Source: Nemertoderma westbladi (taxonomy: Eukaryota > Xenacoelomorpha > Nemertodermatida > Nemertodermatidae). Taken from it: a DNA stretch of 64,000 bases. The translations under genes were made by a program, and so were the position numbers. How positions within the stretch are numbered: position 1 is the stretch's first letter; each line of letters begins with the position of its first letter. Under the pieces are notes generated by a model. That model saw nothing but the letters and a program-made list of their open reading frames with translations, was not told where the DNA came from and made no database searches. This document shows positions 33,201 through 43,524 of the stretch, piece after piece. The stretch spans positions 16,011 through 80,010 of the forward strand of contig JAUCBJ010007050.1 of assembly GCA_032718475.1 (NCBI GenBank). Reading direction: 5' to 3'.

Positions 33201-33960
33201 TCAGGGACCTAGATGCAGCCTTAACTGCATTCTTGGCTGCTGTAGTCTGTTTGAGCCGGGACTCTTTCTGCGCCTTATGAAGGTCATTTCGGCACTTCTG
33301 AATTTTGTTGTCAGTCCAGGGGGCCCTTTTCCTGTTTCGAGGGTATACAGGAACTGTTTCTGCAGCTGCTAACTTAACTGCTTCTGTAAAGGCAGTATAG
33401 CCCTCACAGTGATCTGCCGCCTCAGAGGCAAGAGCCTCATACCTGTTGCTCAGCTGTAGTGTGAAGCTGGATCTCACACTTGGCTGTTGCAACAGAGAGG
33501 ACGCAGACTAAGTCTTACCTTGGCCACAATAAGGCGGTGATCACTGGAGAAGGGTCGAAGTGTAAATGCATTACAGTCTTGTATAGAGCTCCTGTATTTC
33601 CTACGAAACAGAATATGGTCTATCTGGGACTTCTATCAAGAACTTCATGAGTACAATAACACAATGAAAGATCTAGATATGGCAAAGCTTACACACCTTC
33701 TAAATAATGGCTGCGTACCTAGTGTTGTATGTGGCCTTGGTTGTACTCAGTATGTGGAAAATTGTAGACCAATAGGATTTCATAATTTTCTTGCAAACAG
33801 ATTTCCTATCCCTAGAGTATTTAATGCTAGACCCGATCAGGTACAGTCTTTCCGTGAGGACTGACCTTACAAATTCAAATTACTTGATAGCGAGCCAATG
33901 GCTGGTGTTGTGGTTGATTTAAAACTTGGGTTGTCTGTTTTGGTTTGCAAGGAACACATG
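30230..33960 (+). pseudogene. Helitron-like N-terminal coding region, split by a LINE
   Basis: From ATG 30,230 (MGKEKGKSKN) plus-strand frames give a highly basic coiled coil (KKRKYRQKIKEQ), a CPDKRKF motif, an FCRYWPKDVIQPKASDWGTCLC segment (a Cys-containing motif typical of a large uncharacterised invertebrate protein family), then EYVLCKECAIYLT, HPKIHPSCGWPSF, and after a stop (31,342) LDLFPETLRDHWRC. The EYVLC-x2-C-x2-YLT segment aligns with EFVLCGQCKAYLT of the Helitron-like element at 8.7 kb, and VVCGLGCTQY...FHNFL aligns with CHRCPMGCGEF...HHFL there. A LINE lies between 31,487 and 33,636. Removing it and one target copy restores the same frame to the stop at 33,862. No Rep or helicase follows. 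Confidence 0.55.
31487..33636 (-). mobile_element. 5'-truncated LINE with deleted RT active site
   Basis: A non-LTR retrotransposon on the minus strand with 10-bp target duplications CAAGAACTTC (31,477-31,486 and 33,637-33,646). Coding order: endonuclease end (QIDHILFRRKY, SSDHRLIVA) with a frame change into the RT at about 33,490; RT with NGFRKGRGTMEPILALRR, FVDFFKAFDSVSR and GVLQGDTLAPFLFII; then a break near 32,180; then the C-terminal part (FCYLGSWI, LLYGSPCWALT, LRFAGH). The FADD catalytic box that should lie at the break is absent. The 3' end is (TAG)n, as in the related copies at 57.7 and 62.4 kb. The clade is uncertain. Confidence 0.9.
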
Positions 33961-33961
33961 T

Positions 33962-34451
33962 CTACTTCAAGTCGCATGCATTAAAAATCTGAATGGGAGG
34001 ATAGATTTTGCGAACAAAATTTTTTTCGAAATACTTGCAATTTTCGTTTTCGTTATAAAAATTGTAATATGTGGTGCCGGGGTAAGGGATTAATATTTTT
34101 GGATGAAACCTGGCATACGGGTTTTTTCAACAATTGATGTCCATTAGTGAGTGGGAGAGTGAAATATTTGAAAAAAATATTTTTCACTCCACCCTAATAT
34201 ATATCACATCCATCTACAGATTCATCAAGGCAAAAGGTTAGTAATATTTGCATTAATTAATTTTCATTTATGTAGTCAGTGTGGCTTAGTCAAACTAACA
34301 GCTAATTTATTATGAGGGTTAGAGTTAGTGTTAGGCTTAGGGTCGGTGATAGGTTTATGGTTGTGGGATACAGTTATTAGGAGTTAGCACCTGCTATTTT
34401 ACTTTCTCATTGTTTTTGATAGAGGTAAAATAAAGTATAATTTGGTGTACG

Positions 34452-34483
<32 letters not shown>

Positions 34484-34564
34484 TTCAAGGGAGTCAAAAC
34501 CCCCCTCAATGAGGTACAAACTCAGCTTCAAAGTATCCGAAATATCCTACAGCGGTACGAAAGA
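33962..34564. other. intergenic with 28-nt poly-G
   Basis: A poly-G tract spans 34,456-34,483. A stretch at 34,315-34,390 is rich in GTTAGG/TTAGGG-like words but without periodicity. No LTR for the downstream gag gene was recognised. Confidence 0.4.
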
Positions 34565-37537
34565 ATGATACAGGCGTACCAAGAGCTCGTTCCCCCCACC
34601 GATCTGGAAAACTACCCCAAGTTGGAAGAACACGTTGTACATCTAGATGGGTTCCGCAAACAACACCGGAGGACCCTCAGCCTTGTGAGAGGCTATGAGG
34701 AACAGTATTACAAGAGGGCCGAAAGAACAGACGCGGAATCGGTACGATCCTCCAGCATCAGGACAGCAGTACATCGAAAGAGAACGGGGTCCGTTAGAGA
34801 TCAGCACTCCAGCGCTAGGAGCGAAATATCCGGCTCAGCGCGCAGTTCTCAAGGGGCGCCGCCACTCCGAGACCAACTGCGAGAACGGAAGGCATTAGCC
34901 CTCAAAGCTCGGATGGAAGATGAGTATATTCAACTGCAAGCCGAGCAAGATGTATTAGCCGCCGAGACACAAAAGCGAGAGGCCGAACAAGCGGCCGAAC
35001 GGCAGGCCGAACAACGCGAACAGGAGGCCGAACAACATAGACGAGAGGCCGAACGACAGGTCGAACAACGTAGACTAGAGGCCGAACGACAGGCCGAACA
35101 ACGTAAACTAGAGGCCGAACGACAGGCCGAACAACATAGACTAGAGGCCGAACAACATAGACTAGAGGCCGAACAACGCAGACAGGAGGCCGAACAACGC
35201 GGACGAGAGGCCGAACGAGAGATCGAACAACGTAAATGGGAAGCGGAAATGCGTAAACAACACGCCGAGGCCCAAGCAATTCTCATCCACAAAAAGAATG
35301 CGGATATTGCAAAACTCGCAGAATACGAAGCCGCACTTATAGAACGAGATATTCAACTCTACGAGGACTGGGAAAGGGATATAGATCAGGAATATGAACC
35401 AATTCCGGTACCGGAGTTAGAAAAGTCATTTACACCGACAGCGGCGAAGCCTCCGAAACCCGAGATCCCGCCCACCAAACAGTCTACGCTATCGGCACAA
35501 GCCCCGGTGTTCCATCCCCCACCAGCTACGCTAAAGAATGAGGAACCTTATTTCCCATCCAACACCACGACAGCGAGTGTACCCAAGTACGAGCCTGAAA
35601 AGGACTCGGAACGGGACGCCACTCCCCGATCAAATAACCCGTTTACATCGACACCACAAACTCGTAGCCGCGTCATTATTAAAACTCCACCTATTATTGA
35701 TCCATCAAGTATGGGAGTGAGTGCCAATAACTATAACCCTCCGAGTCACTCCAGTTCAGATGACGTCAGCATCATCCGGGCGTTGGAGAACCGCCTTGCC
35801 ATGCCTAAGATGGAGATTCGCACCTTCGAAGGAGATCCCGTCGATTACCTCAGATTCAAGAAACGGTTCTTCGCGCAGATTGGATCAACGGACATAGCCG
35901 ACGCACAGAAATTGGTATATTTATCGCAATACCTGGGTGACAAACCACGCAGAATTGTTGCATGTTTTGAAGGAGGTTCTCATGAGGCATACTATGATGC
36001 ATGGAAAACTCTGGATAAAAGATACGGAAATACCGGAACTATAATTAATAAAACTCTAGAGAGACTGATACAGGACGCGGGATCACTAGGAGACCCACAG
36101 AACATACAGGAATTCTCCGACTCTATGAAGGATGCCTACTATACTCTGAAACCCTTGAATAAGGAGGACCAGGTGAACAACATTCTAAACCTCCGACAGA
36201 TCGCCCGGAAGTTCCCCGGATGGCTACAAAGTAAGTGGGCTTATAAATGTGTAGACCTCCGGCGCAGACATCCAGATCGAGATCCTAGCTTCCTTGAGAT
36301 GTCGGCATTCCTGGACGATATCTCCGAAGCCATGAATGACTCGATGTTTTCCAAACAAAGTCTCGCAAAGTTGGACGGAATAGAGAGCAACTCCAGGGGT
36401 AAGATAACCCCTCCGAAACCGAGATTCCGCCCCCCACCGGTGAGTACGATGGCCATCACCATGGCTGAGGATTCCGACGACGAAGACTACGAGGAACCGA
36501 CATCCGCCGAGGAATGGGCATGTTATCTCGCGAATTGGGCACCCGAAAGGGAAGGCATCACAAATTCCCTGCTCTGTCTCTTCTGTGGGGAGAAACATAA
36601 AGTGGAATTCTGCAGAAAGTTTCAGTTCGCCGACCTCGTCCCACGCTTCGAGGCGATAATGAAACACCGAGGATGCTTCCGGTGTCTTGGAACAGGTCAC
36701 TACGTTCGGGATTGCGACCAAAGGTCGTGCTGTGCTGTCTGTAACGACCAACGCCATCACACGCTCCTCCACATCCCCGCGAACTTCGACTTTACTACCC
36801 TCCCCTTTCGGATCGAAGCCAGGCGAAGAGGAGAAACAAACCACGTCTTCAAAGGAACCCGGACAACCCAACGGAGAGAAACCAACCCGTTTAAAATCTC
36901 CACCAATACACCACAAGTAACAAATATTTCGGCCACGATTAATCTTATAAATCGCCGCTACATGGTTTTCGCAAAGGTAATCCCAGTAAGGATCCAAGGA
37001 GTCGGCAAATCTTTGACGACACTCGCGTTCCTCGATAACGGGTCCGACGGAACCATCATCGACCGGGATTTTCTCGAGCAACTCGGACTAGAATATGAAC
37101 CTTGTAAACGGCCCATACAAACCATCACCGATAACAGAGAGGTAGAGTCCGGGGAGGTGCAACTCCAGATGGAAGGAGTGATGAAGGGCTACGAAACGGC
37201 TAAGTTAACCATAAAGAACGCCTTGGTACACACAGACCTCCGGGTGCGGTTCCGACAATCAGCCGAGTACGCCCCCCTCATACAATTGGACCGGGACGAT
37301 GTAGACCTGAGGTGCCCGCAGTTGGACGTAAACCGTATCACCCTACTGATCGGACTCGATACACCGGAACTACACATCCCAACCGGAGATATCGCCCGAT
37401 CTATAAACCAGGATGACGGATTTTATGCTGAACGAACAATAATGGGATGGACACTCTGCGGCATTAAGGAGGAAACTACGGACACCTATACCTACTATAT
37501 TTGTGTTGTAAAGTGGTTGATAGGCACATTCGATTAG
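34565..37537 (+). CDS. BEL/Pao Gag-protease polyprotein (990 aa, pol missing)
   Basis: One long plus-strand frame. Residues about 1-110 form a charged N-terminus. About 110-260 is a coiled coil built from tandem EAERQAEQRRL-type repeats, followed by a Pro-rich stretch. A DUF1759-like capsid domain (about 415-560: EIRTFEGDPVDYLRFKKRF, then TLDKRYGN) follows. Zinc-binding nucleocapsid motifs include CFRCLGTGHYVRDC (canonical C-x2-C-x4-H-x4-C, about residue 703). The retropepsin (DUF1758-like) reads AFLDNGSDGTIIDRDF at about 820, with Asn where Ser or Thr is usual after the catalytic Asp. The frame ends soon after GWTLCGI, where pol would begin, so no RT follows. It is distinct in sequence from the two related genes downstream. 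Confidence 0.88.
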   Translation: MIQAYQELVPPTDLENYPKLEEHVVHLDGFRKQHRRTLSLVRGYEEQYYKRAERTDAESVRSSSIRTAVHRKRTGSVRDQHSSARSEISGSARSSQGAPPLRDQLRERKALALKARMEDEYIQLQAEQDVLAAETQKREAEQAAERQAEQREQEAEQHRREAERQVEQRRLEAERQAEQRKLEAERQAEQHRLEAEQHRLEAEQRRQEAEQRGREAEREIEQRKWEAEMRKQHAEAQAILIHKKNADIAKLAEYEAALIERDIQLYEDWERDIDQEYEPIPVPELEKSFTPTAAKPPKPEIPPTKQSTLSAQAPVFHPPPATLKNEEPYFPSNTTTASVPKYEPEKDSERDATPRSNNPFTSTPQTRSRVIIKTPPIIDPSSMGVSANNYNPPSHSSSDDVSIIRALENRLAMPKMEIRTFEGDPVDYLRFKKRFFAQIGSTDIADAQKLVYLSQYLGDKPRRIVACFEGGSHEAYYDAWKTLDKRYGNTGTIINKTLERLIQDAGSLGDPQNIQEFSDSMKDAYYTLKPLNKEDQVNNILNLRQIARKFPGWLQSKWAYKCVDLRRRHPDRDPSFLEMSAFLDDISEAMNDSMFSKQSLAKLDGIESNSRGKITPPKPRFRPPPVSTMAITMAEDSDDEDYEEPTSAEEWACYLANWAPEREGITNSLLCLFCGEKHKVEFCRKFQFADLVPRFEAIMKHRGCFRCLGTGHYVRDCDQRSCCAVCNDQRHHTLLHIPANFDFTTLPFRIEARRRGETNHVFKGTRTTQRRETNPFKISTNTPQVTNISATINLINRRYMVFAKVIPVRIQGVGKSLTTLAFLDNGSDGTIIDRDFLEQLGLEYEPCKRPIQTITDNREVESGEVQLQMEGVMKGYETAKLTIKNALVHTDLRVRFRQSAEYAPLIQLDRDDVDLRCPQLDVNRITLLIGLDTPELHIPTGDIARSINQDDGFYAERTIMGWTLCGIKEETTDTYTYYICVVKWLIGTFD

Positions 37538-37828
37538 CTCTATTAACTTCTAGGTAGGAACACTCCGTGATACATAACGTAGAACCTATAGCGATACGGC
37601 TATAGGTCGTCAGGCGGTGGTATTTTCCTATCTAGACAACGCAGTGTATTTACTACTACTTATTATTTCAAATACCGTAGTACCCTGTCCGCTGTAATAA
37701 TCAGTTTTCTAACCCTTTGTTAGGCTGGTTTGTAGACTTCTTGTAAAATTACCCTAAAAATTCGTATTTTGTGTTTTTTGTAAAATTTTGTGTTTAGTTA
37801 GAGATTGTAATCTCAACCCAAATTGTAC
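37538..37828. other. spacer between two BEL/Pao-derived elements
   Basis: AT-rich, with short inverted words (CCTATAGCGATACGGCTATAGG). It may contain LTR remnants but I could not pair it with another copy. Confidence 0.35.
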
Positions 37829-38156
37829 GTAATTTGTAGTATTAAGTAACTTAGGTAAATTAGTATTATTTGTTTTAGTGTCCTGTACGTAACACTTCAC
37901 TGAAAGCGTACCGCTTTGTGTAGTGATTAGGCCTACCCCAGAAATAATAACATTTGTTTCAAAAATTGACAAAACCCATTAAAACGGGTATATATATATT
38001 ATAAATCAAATCTAACGATTTATAAATCGTAGGCCTACCTTACAACCATTAGGTCTCAATATCAGTTGGATTACTGCTCAAATAACGGTAATAAAGTAAG
38101 TAAAGTAACCAAGTAACCCTAAAATTCAGAAATTCAATTATTTAAAATAATTGATA

Positions 38157-38447
38157 TACCGGTATTTACGATAGGCCTATTATCTTTATTTCTATAAATC
38201 TAGGCTGAAATTATACCGGTACTTGTAATTAATTCTATTTCAGAATTATATATCCTACAAACTGTAAGCTGTATACCGGTATTCCGATAGGCCTATTATA
38301 TATTTATATATATTTGTGCTAAAATTATACCGGTATTCTGTGATAAACCTAGTCTGTAATAATACTTATATAGTTATATATACTATAAGTATACCGGTAT
38401 TCTAATATATTATATATATCACGCTACACTGAGTAGCAGTACCGGTA
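38157..38447 (+). promoter_or_regulatory. six TACCGGTA palindromes in leader A
   Basis: TACCGGTA starts at 38,157, 38,214, 38,274, 38,328, 38,392 and 38,440, spaced 48-64 bp, within degenerate repeats that also contain GATAGGCCTATTAT. The last lies 96 bp upstream of the gag ATG. Unit B has six as well. The role (promoter element or RNA structure) is unknown. Confidence 0.7.
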
Positions 38448-38535
38448 ATTAATTACTAGGCTAACAGGTAATACTGAGTTACTAGACTTACTCAGACTGT
38501 AATACAGCAGTAGACATTCAACGGTATACATAGTC

Positions 38536-41500
38536 ATGTCTGATACTAAGCACAACCTGTCAGACAGTTTATTAGATGTAACTATCTGCGACTCAGATAG
38601 AGACGTACAACCGTCTGGTCGTAAATCTAGTTCACCTCCCACTGTGAGGGAGGTCATCCCTCCAGTAGTAATAACACAACCTAGGCTGGTCCAACATCGT
38701 AGGTCTATCATAGGCACTCGAGCTCAGGTCAAGCGGGACCAAAAGGCAGCGGAACAGCAACAACCCGCTAGTCAAGAACTTATTCCTCAGCGGCCCAGCA
38801 GCTCCAGTAGTGAGGATACTGTAGAGCTGACACCCGAGAGCGGAGCAGAGATGACGGATGCGGTTTATACGGATCCCCTTCTCATCCTTCCTGCAGCCAT
38901 GCTCGCTGGGTTATTGATCGCGGTGGAAGAACACCAGATTGATTGGGCGAGAAGTCAACGGTCAACTAGAGATAACTACGCGGGATACACTAGTGAAGAA
39001 CTGAAGTCTATTGTCGAGTCGCAATGGAACTTCCCCGGACCCGGACTCCCGTTTGATTTATCAGAAGCTGCCTGGGAAGACATACACCGGATGGGAGTAG
39101 CCAAGGAAACCATCGATCCAGCTGTATGGAAGAGGTCCGCAGCCGGATACGCACAGGGATTCTTCAGCTCTATGGAGCGAGTAGAGAGACAACTGTTTCA
39201 ACAACCTCAAGGACCTCAAGAGCAGGGATCGCTGCTTTATCAAGTTAGAGAAAGAGTTCTGCGGATTAGGCTAATCTTATCCGCCTTTGAGGAGGCTTCT
39301 AAAAGAAGACAAGACACGTCGTTGCAAGTTGCCGTGAAGACTTGGTTTCAACGGGTGAGTCGCCAGGTTCAAGGAGCAGCTCAGTGGAAAGCTCAGTTGG
39401 AGGAGCGCTCAACCCATGGAGAATCGACGGACGCTATTTTTTCCCAAGTGGAAAGTGAAGCGACGGCAGAGAAACCGCATAAGAAGGATGCCATTGATAT
39501 CTATCTGTCAGACTATCAGCGTTTTTTGGGAGATGATGAGTTGAGGAGAAGGTTAGAGGGACTTAGCCCTAATAGCGAAGGAGCCAAACTCGTGTTAGAT
39601 GCGATTGATGTGGATAGGTTAGCGGCGAACCAAGCTAAATTCGATGAACAACTCCGCATCGCTAGAGAACAAGAAGAACAAGTAAAGAAAAAACGTATAG
39701 AAGATAGAAAGACAGCGGCAGTGGCAGCAGCAGTGGCAGAGGCAGAAGCGGAAAGAAAAGCGGCAGCAGCAGTAGCAGCGGCAGAAGCGGAAAGAAAAGC
39801 GGCAGTGGCAGTGGCAGTGGCAGAGGCCGAAGCGGAAAGGAAAGCGGCATCGGCAGTGGCAGAGGCCGAAGCGGAAAGAAAAGAGGCATTGGCAACAGCA
39901 GAGGCAGTGGTAGAAGCCGAACGGAGGGCATCTGAAGAGGCAACCCAACTAGAGTTGGAAATTCTTCAAGAGAAGCAAGACAACTTCAATAAACAGTTAA
40001 CAGCGAGCAATATGCAGATGATGAGTCGATCTACTCCCAAGAGACAGGGGTATACATCATCTGAGGAAGGCGATACCACCGACACTGAAGGTGGAAGAAA
40101 TCGATCTCGCCTAAGCAGACATAAAAGAACGTTCCACCGTCAGAAATTGCCTGATTTGCCTCCAGCTGTTAGAAGGCAACTCAATAACACTAACTTAGGT
40201 AGTACAGAGCCCACAGACCAAATAATTAAAATAGAAAGACTCCCTACTATAGTAGATGAGCCTGAAATAATTAGGCCTGTTCTTGAAATCACCCCTTCGG
40301 TGATAGACACACATGTGCTCCCTGAAACTACCTCTAAATTCCCTCTGCATAGCACTAAGCTACCTGTGCCCCGCAGAACTGCCCAAGAGACAGTTCAGGT
40401 CCTGGACCCCGAGCGAAATATTCACAATTTGTCGCCCGTTGTCCCTCGTCCGCCCGCTACAACGTTGGCGACTCCCGCTTCGGCGGTCGAATGGGTGGAC
40501 GAGAGACGGCGGGGGATGGATATCCTGCTCGGGCAGATGCAGGAGACTGTCCAGCAATTCAAGGGCACAGTAAGGGAAAGTAGGCTAGAGTTGCAAGAAG
40601 TGCAGCAAAGTATCGCGCTTGAACGCGATAAATTAGTAAATACCCAAAAGGGTATACCACCACCCTCTGTAACAATGTGTCAACCTGTTAGGTCTGAAGT
40701 ATTGCATGCGCAAGGTGTGGAGCCTACACGCATATATACTGCTAGCGAAGTAGAAACTCCTATAGTGAACCCTATTAAGGGTAATTATAGACCTGTTGAT
40801 AATGATATTCCATATAGAACTGATCATAATCCGAGAAATTTATATACCGATAACTCGATATTAAATAGCACGATGGCCCAAGAAAGTTTTACGCGTCAAA
40901 TGGCTAGAACCGAAGCCCGGCAAGCGGTAAAGGTTGGAGAGATCGTCAAGTTCAATGGAGATGAGATGAAATGGTTACCTTTTAATGAATATTACAAAGA
41001 TAACATACAGAACTCTGTACTATCTAATGGAGAAAAACTTAGATACCTCATCGAGTGCTTGGAAGGATCTCCCAAGTTAATGGCGTTAAGGTTTATTGGA
41101 CATCCAGACGGATTAAGACAAGTTTGGGATACACTAAACATCAGGTATGGTAATAAGAATAACATAGCTGGGTATTTGTATGCAAAGTTGGTAGCGCCCC
41201 GAAAGTTTATTAGCAGCGGGATTATAGAGTTTTCCGATGAAATTCAGGAGATCTGCAGACAATTAGATTGGCTAGGTAAGTCTCATGAGTATCAGAGTGC
41301 TATGGTTATTAGAGCAGTGGCTTCTACTTTACCGAAGGGTGGAGTAGGTACACGCTGGGATAAGAAAGTGTTATATATGATGGAACAACAACGACGAGAC
41401 CCTACCATGGCTGATCTCATGTCATTCCTAGATGGAGAAGTGAAATTACAGCTCCTGAAACAGTCTAGGGAGAAAACACCGGAAAACAAGGTAAGTGAAA

Positions 41501-43524
41501 AACCCGTCTCTAGGAGAAAAATAACACCAGTATGTTATACCGATGACGGCGAAAGCCAGACTTCTCAAGGAGAAGATAGCGGGAAGGACACGGATAGATC
41601 TTATTACGTGAATAAAATGCCTAAAGATCAGGTAAGTAAATTTAAGTCTCGAACAAATGACAGGAGGGAACAGGTAAGAAAAACTCCTCCCACGTCTCCC
41701 AAGAGAATTCATTTGAGGAAACCCGAAGAAAGGGCAAGTGTACACAATGTGACTCAAAACAAGGTAAGTAACATCAAACCAAAATGTGCGCTGTGTGACG
41801 GGACCCACTATTTGAATAGGTGTGATGAATTTCTAAAGAAATCACTAAAGGATAGACGTGAAGTCATGTGGGATAAGCGGTTGTGTTATAATTGCCTCAG
41901 ACGAGGACACCAACGGCGAACCTGTAACTCCGACGCAAGGTGTGCAAAGTGCGGCGCAAAACATCATATCTTGTTGCACACGGAATTCGAACGAAACAGC
42001 CCGAGTCAGGTAAGTGAGTCCGAACTACATGTCCAATTCAGTGATGTGAACGACACTGATCAATCTGAGATGGAAGGATTCTATACGGACGAGTTCTCCG
42101 ACCAAAACGAATCCTGTTACCTAATAAACACCACCGCAGTGTATCGAGCACTCGTACATGAGAAAGACACAGACAGCGACCTTACCTTAACTACTTCCGA
42201 TCAACAACCATCTTGGAAAGCGCCAACTTCCAATATAGGAATCCGAGAGTTTCCTGTGGTGCAGGTAAGGGTGCACGGACCTAAACGGAGTTATGTAGTG
42301 AACGCCCTCCTGGACTCCGGCAGCACAGGAACATTCATCGATAAAGAGCTAGCCGAAGATATATTTGCTGGACAACCCAAGTTCCAAACTAAACTCAACA
42401 TGTCAGGCATTATGCAAGTTTGGAAATCTACAATAACAGCTGATTATTATGTAGGCGCGTTGTCCACCCCACAAGACGAACTAGGAGAACATAGCATCAG
42501 GTCAGTGAAAATGGTGGCTATAAAGAACTTCGCTACTACTCAAGCAGACCTTTATAATTGGGACGAGGATGAGAGCATCCAACATCTTAACATACCTCGA
42601 TTCCAGACTGATTATCCTGGAGTGCAAATACTCATCGGCCAAAACGCGCATGAGGCGCTGGAGACATTAGAGAAACGACCTGCTCAACCGCAACCACTTC
42701 AGCCCTAAGCGGTAAGAACTAGAGTAGGTTGGTACCTTACTGGACCTTCCCGTAGAACGCTCAGAGAAAGACTGCTTCAAGATCGCGTCTGCCAGCGGAG
42801 TAAATGGGAAGATGATACTAGTGAGGGAGACGACCCAACTGAGGGAACACCACACTCCTCAGATAATGACAACCTTAGCTCCAATGTAGATCAATGGAGA
42901 TATTGCCCCAAGAAGTTTAATCCAACGGACATCGCTTCCAGAGGAGCAACTCCTCAAGAACTGACAGATACTATAGACCGGTTAGGTGAACCCGACTTCC
43001 TGAGTAAGGAGAATGAATGGCCTCCCCATCTTACTCCGACTGAGATTAGACCAGCCAAGGGAGCGGAGAAAGTCGAACCTGAAACCCGGACGGGTGGATC
43101 GGAGTTATTTGAACCCGGGATAGATCTGTCGGTATTACATGTTGCCAGGGACGACGCCGTGGATCTGGGCCTCCCCTCCGCGAGTGGATCCTTCATGAAG
43201 ATCAGAGAGAGCGATTGGAGCTCTGGAACATCAGACGTCTCGCAGGGACTCTCACCTCTCCTGCAGAGAGCGACGGACCACTATAGCTCCTGGAATCGGC
43301 TTTGTGACGCCGTCATATACTTTGAGCGATGTTTCTATCGTCACTATTCCAGGACGAAGAGGAAACCTGGAATTGTATTCAGGATGCAGCGACTCAATCA
43401 CCCAGTCGGTCGTTTGTGTTTATCGGAAGGGAATGGAGGACTCTCCGGAAACTGTGGAAGGCAAGATTCTCTTCCCACGACCACCTCCCTAATCCTTCAA
43501 ACATCTAGGGACTCCATAACGTAA
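38536..43524 (+). pseudogene. unit A Gag-protease with in-frame pol remnants
   Basis: ATG 38,536 opens 1,390 codons to TAA 42,706-42,708; the same frame then stays open to 43,524. Order: a Ser/Thr-rich N-terminus; an extra ~150-residue segment absent from unit B; a coiled coil of KAAVAVAEAEAER-type repeats (about residues 390-475); a DUF1759-like domain (KFNGDEMKWLPFNEYYKDN, about 805); zinc motifs CALCDGTHYLNRC, CYNCLRRGHQRRTC and CAKCGAKHH (about 1,083-1,140); and retropepsin NALLDSGSTGTFIDKE (about 1,255). After the TAA (a Tyr codon, TAT, in unit B) come VGWYLTGPS, NPTDIASRGATPQEL and HYSSWNRLCDAVIYF, which in BEL/Pao pol flank the RT and RNase H. RT and RNase H themselves are missing. Confidence 0.85.

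Noticed and set aside
34315-34390. TTAGGG-like words suggesting an interstitial telomere repeat
   Set aside because: GTTAGG, TTAGGC and TTAGGG words occur but with no fixed period; less regular than any telomeric array.
36224-37081. 285-codon minus-strand frame inside the 34.5-kb Gag gene
   Set aside because: It lies antisense to the zinc-knuckle and protease region of a well-supported gene and shows no motif of its own.
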